This document shows positions 12,305-22,289 of a DNA stretch of 64,000 bases, in pieces (the first letter of the stretch is position 1; every line of letters begins with the position of its first letter). The stretch is from Nematostella vectensis (Eukaryota > Cnidaria > Anthozoa > Actiniaria > Edwardsiidae): NCBI RefSeq assembly GCF_932526225.1, contig NC_064037.1, forward strand, positions 5,228,703 through 5,292,702, read 5' to 3'. The notes under the pieces are model-generated. The model was not told where the DNA came from. It saw nothing but the letters and a program-made list of their open reading frames with translations, and did not search any database. The translations under genes and the position numbers were made by a program.

Positions 12305-12400
12305 TGGCGCCAATTGGCAGAGCCTCGCTCTGTAGTGTTCTGTTTCCACTACTTGGACCCGGGTTCGATTCCCAGTTTCCCCCTCCTAATAAAAACAACA
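12305..12400 (+). repeat. tRNA-derived SINE or tRNA relic
   Basis: GGTTCGATTCC near 12362 matches the RNA polymerase III B box. TGGCAGAGCCTC near 12314 matches 10 of 12 positions of the A box, at a usual A-to-B distance. A T-stem can form with one mismatch, but a full acceptor stem and anticodon arm are not convincing, so this looks like the head of a SINE rather than a working tRNA gene. Confidence 0.5.
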
Positions 12401-13910
12401 ATCTCGATCCAAAACTTTGCTTAGTCTTGTTTAGACACGTATAAGCGGATGCATTCGTCTGCGCTCTCGCCACCATAATGTTATTTGCCCAACGGCCATA
12501 GAGAACTTAGCTACAAATCCAAGATTTAAAGAGAGGACAGTGAAAAAATTATTGCTAGAGAAGACATTTGTATCAAAATTCTCTTTCATGGCAGCTTTTA
12601 AACATCTGTGATGAAGGGCCATATTCCGTTACTATGGTGACACAGGCGGTCCATAAAATTCCCTATTCTCTATGCTTGAATCAATATCATACGCAAAAAC
12701 CGCGTTAGTGAGGCTGCAATGTTTATTGCTGATCACGTTTACACTAATACGATACGTAAATTGGAATTCAATGGATTTCCTGTGGATACAAAGCGCTTAA
12801 ACCTACGCTGCGAGGCAGGCATAAGCGGAATTAATATGAGGCATGTTCTCCTGTTTTATCACACACAATCAACACTAGGTTATACTAATCAATCACTTCC
12901 TAATCGACCACGGAAGATTTCGACTAGTTATCACCCTAGTAAATACGAATAAATATAAATGTGCGATATGGTCTCCCTTAAGTGTCGCTGATTGGAGCCG
13001 CGTAGAATCACGTATTAGTTCTAATCACCCTTAATGGCTTGGAGTTCATTTAGGAAATATTAGGCCACCTTTACAGTAGTTCACGAATCCGAAAAGCTGA
13101 TTACTTCTGTTTTGTGCATTCAATAATTTCAACATATTACTAAAAATGAGTGTTTTTTTTATTTATTTATTTATTTTCTACTTTTAAAACCTGCGAAACA
13201 ACAGCGAATCGAAGACTTCAAGAGGGCCTTCTCTAAATTTGCGAGAGAAAAATAAAAAAACATTGGATTACAATGAAAAATCTAGCAAATGTTTATCCGT
13301 TTGATTATGAGAACTAACAAAACTATGCTACCTCGCTATGTTTTTTTTCCTTTTGTCGGTGCCACGCGACACGTGATCACGTTTGATGTCCTTTTTTGGA
13401 TCAATTTCCTTTAGCCACAGCTGCACAAATGTTTCCTAATAGATTCCTCCGGGGATTAAATTGTTATTCGCGGAAGATGGGAAAGAAGCTTCTATTAAAA
13501 TACTAATGAACCCTTAACGAGTGTTATTAGGACTTCAATTACGATTATTATCTTTAGAGAACCAACATTAAAAGCAAAGTAAACGAAAAAGAGCATGGTA
13601 TCTTGCACAAGTCACAGGCGAGCTGAAAAATCATTAAACTGTTCTCCCGGAGAAACAACGCAAAAAAAAAAACAGGCAAGAGAAAAAGCTTAAAGGGGAA
13701 ACTCTTCGAAAACTACGGAAATAGTGAAAAGAACACCTTCAGCTACCAACAACAACAAGAATCATCTCCTATAGAACTTGAAGATGTCCTTGAAGTGAAA
13801 GAACTGACATGTTATTTGTGACATTGTAACGTGCTTTTATATACACTATATATTTAGTGTATTTCACTGTATTGATACGACTTCTTGAAGAAGGTAAAGA
13901 TATTTTTGCG
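12400..13910. other. Upstream region of the aquaporin, no gene seen
   Basis: AT-rich DNA without a supported exon. It presumably contains the aquaporin promoter and 5' UTR; a TATATA stretch lies at about 13838-13853, just upstream of the chosen start. An untranslated upstream exon cannot be excluded. Confidence 0.4.
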
Positions 13911-16900
13911 ATGCCCTGCTTTCAGCATAAGCAACTCTTCATCGGCGCTCTAGCGGAGCTGCTCGCAAGCCATGTATTTGTGTTCCTTGTCTGTGCAAGC
14001 TGTCTGTCGTGGCCGCATTTCCAGGCTCCAAGCGTACAGCACATCGCTCTCACTGCAGGCCTGACCACGAGCACGCTAGTGATGGTCATGAGTCATGTGA
14101 CGGGAGGGCAGATCAACCCGGCGGTCGCCGTAGCCATGGTGGTTACAAGAAGAGTGAAGCCAGTGCATGGTTTGGTGTTTGTGTTCAGTCAGGTTTTAGG
14201 AGGTGAGAGAACGTGTTGCGAAAAGCTCAAAAGCATTCAAAAGCGTGGGATATCAAATAAATAAATATTCATGTTAATTTACATTAAGAAATGGCTCTTT
14301 TTTGTAAGATAAATACCAAATTTCATGGTAGATATATTTTCATCAAGCGGATCTACCTTTGAGATGTTGATGTGTTGAGGTTGCAAAATTAGGTCTCGGA
14401 ACGTCAGTAACCCGAGTTGGACTAATGTCGCGAGTTTCAAGTAGCAGGTTTGAAAAACAGTGCGGGTTTCAGAATTTTCTGAATTTCTCTTGAGGACACT
14501 TTTTCAAACTTTTATCTATATATGGATAATGGTCATTCAAAAAAAGTTTTTCTCGGATTTTTGGATTTTTTTAACCTTTCAACAGTGGAACCTGGATTTT
14601 ACGATATGCCACGGGAGAAAGAAAAGGTATCGTAAAATACAGGTATCGTTACTAAGTGTTCCTCGATTTCACGATATAAAGGAAAATCCATTGTAAATAT
14701 CGTTGCAGGGAGGTCGGGTTAATTATCGACTTTTACAAAATAACAATAGTGTAACTGTACTCTGTAAAAGACTCTGTAAACTGTAATCTGTATTTAACAG
14801 ATCTGTCAAGTCAAGAAAATCGATTAACTGTACTGTCTGGCCCGTAACCAGCGGGGGAGGGGGGGGGGTTTAAGGGGGTTCGCACCCCCCCCAAGAAAAA
14901 TGCTGGGTACGGGTCTGAATGTACGTGTAAGGTGTCTTGAGCTTTTCTCTCTTTGTTGATAAAGAGAATTAGTAATATCGTTGTATAGAGGTCAAAATTA
15001 CGCTTGGGAGAACAGATTTGTATCGTAAAATCGAGAATATCGTTGTATCAAATATCGTTAGATCGAGGTAATTTCTTATACATTTCACTGTTTTTGCGCC
15101 GGAAAAGAGGAACGCCATCGTAAAATTGAGGTTATCGTAAAATCCAGGTCCGATACAAGATTCCAAGTTGCGTGACTCCTTTAGCCCCGTGTAAAGACGA
15201 ATCATATGGCGTAAACTCCCCCTTGTATGTTAGAGTATCAATTTGTGCTCACTTATTCTGCGAACTCAAGCTTTACTCAATCTTAGGATTTCAGTGGAAA
15301 GTTTGAATGACTAAAATTCAGGGGACAAGCAATTTAAACAGGTTGTTGGCGAGATATCGCAGAACATCTATCAAATGCTGTCTCGTTTCCAGGTCTCCTC
15401 GGCGCGGCGCTCCTATTCGGACTGACACCGTCATCTATACGTGGCTCGCTAGGCATGACGGTTCCCGCGCCTACCATACAGGTCGGCCAGGCTGTCGCTA
15501 TGGAAACCATTCTGACATTCCTATTGGTGTTTGGTATTTTGGCGGCGACAGATGAACGGAAGGCGCTCAAAGGTTACGAGAAGGCGGCGGCAGTGGGCTT
15601 TTGTGTTTTTATCTGTCACATGGCGGGGGTGAGATACAGTCAGTAGGCATTTATATTCGCCAAATAGCACGAAGCGTTGTCAAATTTTACTCCTTCGTTA
15701 CAAAAGAGTAGGGAAAAGATGAGCTAACGCGGGCAATTTCGTATTTTTGGCAGGAAAAATACCTCTCCATGTAAAAAAATACAAGCTAAACGACTGTTAT
15801 AGTATAACATATTGCTTCTTTTAACTTTCCGCAAAATGGTTTGCTAATTTCATTTAATCACACAGTTCGTCAGTTACATTGTTTTAATTTTTTTTTCTTA
15901 AGAAAAAATGCGTAAAAAATTTGATATCTATGTGAAAATATTGAGCGAGCGGCCTCTTTTGGTCTCTAGATTCCCTTTACAGGATGCAGTATGAACCCTG
16001 CACGGTCACTTGGGCCAGCGGTCGTCATGGATCACTGGAGACATCACTGGGTAAGGGGGGCATCACTGGGTAAGGGGGGCATCACTGGGTAAGGGCATCA
16101 CTGGGTAAGGGGGGCATCACTGGGTAAGGGCATCACTGGGTAAGGGGGGCATCACTGGGTAAGGGCATCACTGGGTAAGGGCATCACTGGGTAAGGGCAT
16201 CACTGGGTAAGGGGGGCATCCTGGGTAAGGGGGGCATCACTAGGTAAGGGCATTACTGGGTAAGGGGGGCATCACTGGGTAAGGGCATCACTGGATAAGG
16301 GCATCCTGGGTAAGGGGGGCATCACTGGGTAAGGGCATCACTGGGTAAGGGGGGCATCACTGGGTAAGGGGGGCATCACTGGGTAAGGGGGGCATCACTG
16401 GGTAAGGGCATCACTGGGTAAGGGGGGCATCACTGGGTAAGGGCATCACTGGGTAAGGGCATCACTGGGTAAGGGCATCACTGGGTAAGGGCATCACTGG
16501 GTAAGGGGGGCATCACTGGGTAAGGGGGGCATCACTGGGTAAGGGGGGCATCACTGGGTAAGGGCATCACTGGGTAAGGGCATCACTGGGTAAGGGCATC
16601 ACTAGTTAAGGGCATCACTGGGTAAGGGCATCACTGGGTAAGGGGGGCATCCTGGGTAAGGGCATCACTAGGTAAGGACATCACTGGGTAAGGACATCAC
16701 TGGGTAAGGACATCACTGGGTAAGGACATCACTGGGTAAGGGCATCACTGGGTAAGGACATCACTGGGTAAGGGCATCACTGGGTAAGGGCATCACTGGG
16801 TAAGGGCATCACTGGGTAAGGGGGGCATCACTGGGTAAGGGCATCACTGGGTAAGGGCATCACTGGGTAAGGGGGGCATCACTGGGTAAGGGGGGCATCA

Positions 16901-17514
16901 CTGGGTAAGGGGGGCATCACTGGGTAAGGGCATCACTGGGTAAGGAAATCACTGGGTAAGGGCATCACTGGGTAAGGGCATCACTGGGTAAGGACATCAC
17001 TGGGTAAGGGCATCACTAGGTAAGGGCATCACTGGGTAAGGAAATCACTGGGTAAGGGCATCACTGGGTAAGGGCATCACTGGGTAAGGGCATCACTGGG
17101 TAAGGGCATCACTGGGTAAGGGCATCACTGGGTAAGGGCATCACTGGGTAAGGGCATCACTGGGTAAGGACATCACTGGGTAAGGGCATCACTGGGTAAG
17201 GACATCACTGGACATCAACAAACAAAATATTTTCAAATATATCTCCTGCATTTTAGTGTGACATATATAATGAGTGAGGGGTCCTTGGGTTTAACTATCC
17301 TAGCGCCCTTGCCTTGTTTGGCAACAATTTTTTTGTGAATCTTGATTGCTTTATCAGTAACTGGTGACTGATGTCTGCATTGATTTGTTTCCAGGTGTAC
17401 TGGGTTGGCCCCTTTGCAGGTTCTATCTTGGCAAGTCTCTTTTATGGCCGGGTTTTCGTGAGTGGCAGCGTTGCAGTTGAACAAAATGACACAAACGCCA
17501 CAGAGCTTGCATGA
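13911..17514 (+). CDS. Aquaporin (MIP family water channel)
   Basis: Four exons, 13911-14202, 15393-15628, 15970-16050 and 17395-17514, are in phase throughout and give 242 aa, a typical aquaporin size. The two pore half-helices carry NPA motifs: [11 protein letters not shown] (NPA at residues 69-71) and [14 protein letters not shown] (NPA at 185-187, followed by Arg188). His173 and Cys182 match the selectivity-filter His and Cys of AQP1. The first filter position, Phe in AQP1, aligns with Ala49, so the pore may be wider. Exon 3 must start at 15970 ([13 protein letters not shown]): the AG nearer the NPA motif breaks the frame. The acidic C-terminal tail has two NxT sites. The start is [10 protein letters not shown]; a longer in-frame start exists at 13857. 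The gene is convergent with HAUS7, and intron 3 is almost entirely a minisatellite. Confidence 0.95.
14583..15152. mobile_element. TIR element in aquaporin intron 1
   Basis: The left end at 14583 reads CAGTGGAACCTGGATTTTAC and the right end carries the inverted copy at about 15134-15152. The inside repeats variants of ATCGTAAAAT and ATCGTT and has no transposase. A second small foldback (14838-14917) sits inside it, so insertion was nested. Confidence 0.75.
14838..14917. mobile_element. Small G-rich foldback element
   Basis: The sequence begins GGCCCGTAACCAGCGGGGG and ends with the near-inverse CTGGGTACGGGTC, with a G-run and a matching C-run between. A half copy of the same family ends near 53715 (CCCCTGGGTACGGGCC). 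It is non-coding. Confidence 0.6.
16041..17214 (+). repeat. Minisatellite made of the aquaporin exon 3 5' splice site
   Basis: About 1.17 kb of tandem 16-19 bp units, CATCACTGGGTAAGGG, with two extra G in many units and a GGACATC variant toward the right; by length there are roughly 65-70 units. The first unit is the end of aquaporin exon 3 itself (ACATCACTGG) plus the first intron bases (GTAAGG). Almost every unit therefore repeats the exon end and a strong U1-type donor. The array runs from the donor at 16051 to about 17214 and is directly repeated on the sense strand. Confidence 0.97.
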
Positions 17515-17621
17515 CAAACTGGTAGACCTTGTGTTATTATGTAAGAAACATGGCCGTGACATGGTCTGGGGTCTCAGAGGATAATAGCCAACTCAACTCT
17601 TTATGTACTTGCCTACACATC

Positions 17622-20600
17622 CTAGCCTTTGTGCCAAGTTTGCTGGTAGCGCTCTAAGGCTCCTTCTAAAATGGCAACACAATCAGGGAGGTTTTCCAGG
17701 TAATCTTTGGTACTGGACGCTGATTTAAAATAGATAGATCCATTTTAGATGGGTTAAAATAACATAAACTTCTCCTGCTTATATATCGATGCACATATAC
17801 TGCACATGCACGGCTAACTCAAAACCACTTCGGTTGACTTAGCCCCCGAGCTCACTAATCAAAGTACTCACCTATTTAATATGTATTTATATGTTACTAG
17901 TATTTGTTGTTGTGAGTAATAGAATGCAACATGTGAGTGACTAAAAGATACCCATCTATATACCAATACACCAAAAACTGGAATTTGTCTTTAATAAGAC
18001 TTCTTCAGGGCAGACTTTGTCTGCCCTGAAGAAGTCTTATTAAAGACGAACATTTGGCAGTCAAATTCCAGTTTTTGGTGTATTGTATTCATTCTTCTGG
18101 TAATGAACATGTGCATCTTAGGCTAAGTTCAAACGTTGTATTACCCATTAGCCATATTTAATGTATATGTACAATATGCACTAATGCTAAAAAAAACATG
18201 CTTCAAAAATAATAACAGCTCAGCCTAAACTTTAGACATCTTATATAAATAGAGTGCATACCAGTGTAGCTTTTTACTGGGTCCAATGAGGAAGGGAAGA
18301 TGGACTTACATAGACCAGAAGCCTTGACTTCCTCTAGTCGTGACTTTGTTTCGCCACATATGGACTCATGGGACTTTTTGACCAATTCCAGAGATCCAAG
18401 GAGCTGGCGGCAAAATAAACACGAACAATAATCAGTTCTGACCCATTACTCGAGACTACATCACTTATTATCATCAGGGGGAGGGACATGATTAATAAAC
18501 TTGGCCACTTCAAAGAATGAAAGAAAAAGTGGAGGACAATCCATTCCTTTTTTGGCTAGTCCATTTTCCCGTTTTATTGCATTATTTTTTTTGGGAGGGG
18601 GGGGGGGGATGTGAATGCACCCAGTGCATCTACCCTATAGTTAGGCAAAGTAACTCTGACTATGAGCTTATGTTCCACTGGGAATCAATGTACATGTGAG
18701 GAGGTTGAAAAAGAGGCAGGGTTAACAAAAGACAGTTTATATGATGATGCATATGAACTGTCACCTACATGGACTAACTTCTGCAGCAGTGTGTAAACTC
18801 TCTTGAAGGCAGGGCCAAGTTCTATGGATTAAAATGAAATCCAATATGATCAGAACACAGCACAAGTAGGCTTGGGAGAGGGGTGTACATCAATGTCATC
18901 TCCTATAGCTAGAAATCATCATCATATTTCATTAGGGGGGGTGGGCAGGTGCTCCAACATTTATTCTATTTGCAAGTAAAAATGCCAGAATTTTTGCCAA
19001 AATTCAAGAGTTGCTTTCCTGTAAGCTACATGCTCTGAGTTTGAGTTTGTAAAGGGAATGTGAACAATAATACAGTTTCTGGTCTATTTTGGATTATCCC
19101 ATATTTGGCAAAGTCAATTAGCAAATATAAATAATAACATATTTTTAATTTTTTTCTGCACCTAAAATGTATCTAAGTTCATGACAACAATGTAAATGCC
19201 AGAACAAGCTAAAAAACAACACGAATAATAGTGAGTGGTACAGCATGCACCTCTTCCCCCAAGGAGGTGCTGATGACATCCTGCTTATTGCATTTCTCAA
19301 GTAGCCATACTCCTACTATAATCATACTATACCTGACAGCACAGGCTGGCTGCGGCTACACCATGGACGCATTTCAGACTCGTAGCAGTGCACAAATCCA
19401 GCCACTTGTTGTGAGAGTGTGCTCAGCGTCAGCTCTAGCGTTTTGCTGACTTTATCTACCTCTTGGTGGTCAGACTGTCTAAAAGGCCACTTCTGTTGAA
19501 GTTCTTCAAGGTGTTGAGTCTGTGTCTGAAGCTCTTCGGATAAATTGTTTGCTACACCTGCAAGGTGTTTACTGTCTGGAACTCTGGAAATTTTAAAGCA
19601 TAATATATAGGAGTTTGTAGGAAGGGTGGACATGTAGAAGGTGTTTACTGTCAGGAACTCTGACAATTCAAAGGCATAATTTTAAGGAAACTTGAGAAAA
19701 GGGTGGACTTATGTGTTGAAGTGTTGTGGATACTTTGGGGTAAGGGAAGAAGGACAAATTATAAAAGGAGCAAATGCTTTGGAAGCAATAAATAAGCCTT
19801 TTTTTCTACAAGCATTTTCAGCTTTAGCCTTACTTGTTGTCATTTATTTTATTTGCCTTCACAAGGTCTGGTGGAGATAGCTGGATTCTCATCTTGAATA
19901 CTTCACTAAGATCTTCTTGTCGACAGAGTGTGTCCAGTAGTCTGCAGTCACTCTCAAATTGTTCCGCAAGGCTGCAAATGAACACATTAAATAGCACATA
20001 AAAATTTATAAATTAAAACAAATTTTAGCAGACTAACTAAACTGTAAATCGGTAATATAACACACATACAACGGCGGGTTAATAGTGAAATGTCACTTCA
20101 CACAGTTTACTAAATCAATACAAGGTTGAAATGGTATGTGTATGCACCTGTAAAACCAAAGTAAAATAACATTTCAAGTGTTAGCCATTCAGAGCAAAAA
20201 GAGATTTTTTTAAAAAATATTTAATCCAGAGGAAAAGAGAAGAGGGCTGCTCCCTGGCTTCTATACTGCATGTAATCATCATGATCATCATCACCATCTT
20301 TGGAAAACTTTCAAATAATTGTCTGGTTTTGCATTCCAGTGTGCCTGCTGGCACTAAAGATGCATAAATACAGTTTGAGTCTCGGTTCCAGGTGAACAGT
20401 TTGCAAACACCTGCAAGATCAGTAGAATTCACAAGTGTTTGCATTGCAATGCATTTTGGGGTACTTAGTATTCCACCTGTCAGGTGGCAAACTGTAGAAA
20501 ACTGTGTTTCACCTTATAGCAGGAGGAATCCGTCGTTGTCTGGCTTTAGATTCCACAGCATCAACATGACTAACCATATCAATCAGGTTCTCAAAGAACA

Positions 20601-22160
20601 CAGCTTGCTTGCTATGTGAAGTCTCACCCTATAAAATAAATGAACATGTCAACTTATTTAAGAAACTCTTAAGGCTATGGGGTGCTTTAAGGTCATGTGA
20701 CTCAATGGAAATCAAAGAGTCTAGGATTTCTACAATATTACCTATTTGGATACCACCAATCTGAAGTGTCGCCAATGCACGAAGACATTCTTATTTACAA
20801 ACAGTGGACTGGTAAAATTTATTATCTTGGCAATTTTCCAGACAGACAGCAAGAATCTACATACACACATACAGTACTAGAAGAGTACCTTGATAAGGGC
20901 GATATCATCACAATGACACAGTCCAATCAAGTGAGCTGCAAAAAGTAATCCTGTGGTAAGAAAAGAGATAGGAAGTCTTTAAAACATTAATAAACATCAA
21001 AAGTTCATGGAATTTTATGTACTGTATGTTAGTTGTCTTGAATAGCCCAGCTGTCATGTAAACTGGTGTAAGTCTATGGAGACAAGTTACCTGTCCTCTT
21101 CACGCCTATAAGGCACATAAGGCCTGAACCAAAGGGATCATCACCATATTGTGGTGGTGTGATCTGTGTGTTTCAATGATTCTTAGAACTATGTCGGCTG
21201 GAGCTTATGCTCCTGGTAGGGGCACACATGCCAAACAGGTTGCAGGAAGAGACCAGAATAAGAGTGATCCCCAGGTCCTCCAGGGGGGCGATAACCAACT
21301 CCAATAAAACAAAACTTATAACAGAAACGAAAAGCTATCAAGACAAGGCACTATGGTTAATAGTTTACAATTTTGCATTTTCACAAATGGCTCACGAGCT
21401 GAGCTTTTCTTTCAGAACAAAACCTGTGCTACTGTGTGACGATATTCTTACGCTGTAATCTGGAGTCGTTTCTACTTCTCATTTTATGCTGCCCCTCAAG
21501 CATTTCATTGATGGTTGGGTCAAATCTGAAATGTAAAAATAAGTTACAGATATACTCTGTAAAGCAACCTAAAGCAGCAGAATTCCCCTTCACTTACTAA
21601 CTACATTTGATGTCACTCAAAGGGGATAAAGTTGTTTTGCTTTTCAACCATAGACCACTTACTTGCCCAGGAGCCATTGCATTAGCCTCATCCTGGGTTC
21701 ACCAGGTTTGTACAATAGTTCCTCCATCCACGAATCATCGACCCCCTCGATATAAGGGCAGTCAAGTTCCTAGACCATAACGTAAGCAAAAAAAAAATTA
21801 AGTTAGTAGCAAAACATTCCGCGTTAAAAATTCGAAAGATGGAGCCAAGTGCTAAAAAGTTTAAGTAACTTTTGCTTGCCAAGTTCGATTTCGATCGAAT
21901 AAATCCTGATTTATAGATTTTGTAGATAAGATTAAAATGCCCGTGTTTTTGTATCTAAGTAAGCTTATAGGTGAATCCTTGAAATTTAACTCAGGCTTCT
22001 GGAAGCGAATAAAAACGAGAACATGCTAAAAATGTTCGATTCAAGTCAGAGTAATAGTTTCTAACAGAAAAAAATACATTTTCAGTTGCATAAATTATTA
22101 TCTTACCTCAAGTTTTCTTCGAAAGAGAGAGATAGAGATTCGATGTTTTCCTGCCGCCAT
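17622..22160 (-). CDS. HAUS7: HAUS augmin-like complex subunit 7
   Basis: Ten minus-strand exons: 22107-22160, 21663-21769, 21452-21525, 20889-20950, 20513-20628, 19834-19971, 19333-19583, 18769-18821, 18310-18403 and 17622-17719. Every junction is GT-AG and in phase; the 1047-bp CDS gives 348 aa, against about 368 in human. The N-terminal motif ELDCPYIEGV, followed by MRLMQWL, matches the HAUS7 signature (NCPFLEGL ... LEILEWM). The rest is Leu/Glu/Gln-rich helical or coiled-coil sequence, as expected for an augmin subunit. Augmin recruits gamma-tubulin ring complex to spindle microtubules to nucleate branches. The start ATGGCGGCAGG overlaps a YY1-type motif. The gene shares a 129-bp divergent promoter with WASHC5, and its stop is 107 bp from the aquaporin stop. 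The family call rests on recognised motifs rather than alignment. Confidence 0.9.
17965..18084. mobile_element. Foldback element with perfect 29-bp stem, HAUS7 intron 9
   Basis: 17987-18015 and 18019-18047 are perfect reverse complements (core TAAGACTTCTTCAGGGCAG) around a 3-nt loop. Outer arms AACTGGAATTT/AAATTCCAG and ACACCAAAAAC/GTTTTTGGTGT extend the palindrome to about 120 bp. It is a near-pristine MITE or a very stable hairpin if transcribed. Confidence 0.85.
20112..20185. mobile_element. Truncated copy of the 37.8-kb foldback family
   Basis: The run ACAAGGTTGAAATGGTATG, then CACCTGTAAAAC, then CATTTC AAGTGTTAGCC follows the left arm of the element at 37826-38010 in order, with substitutions and a missing right arm. 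It lies in a HAUS7 intron. Confidence 0.6.
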
Positions 22161-22289
22161 TTTTTTAAACTCGAGGCTTGCAAGCGATACTGGGAGCAGC
22201 ACAGGATACCCGCAAGTAGTCAATAATATACTTGATGTTATTACCTCTGAGATCTTTTGTGTCACGTGAGTTGGAGTAGCATTTCCAAA
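22161..22289. promoter_or_regulatory. Divergent promoter between HAUS7 and WASHC5
   Basis: Only 129 bp separate the two start codons. The interval has no TATA box. It holds GTCACGTGAG at 22261-22270, one base off the TFEB/CLEAR palindrome GTCACGTGAC and containing an E-box CACGTG. The HAUS7 start lies in AAAATGGCGGC on the minus strand, a consensus YY1 site that in many TATA-less animal genes sits at the start. Co-regulation is inferred. Confidence 0.7.

Noticed and set aside
12305-12400. Functional tRNA gene
   Set aside because: A and B boxes are present but no consistent acceptor stem or anticodon loop could be drawn; recorded as a SINE or relic.
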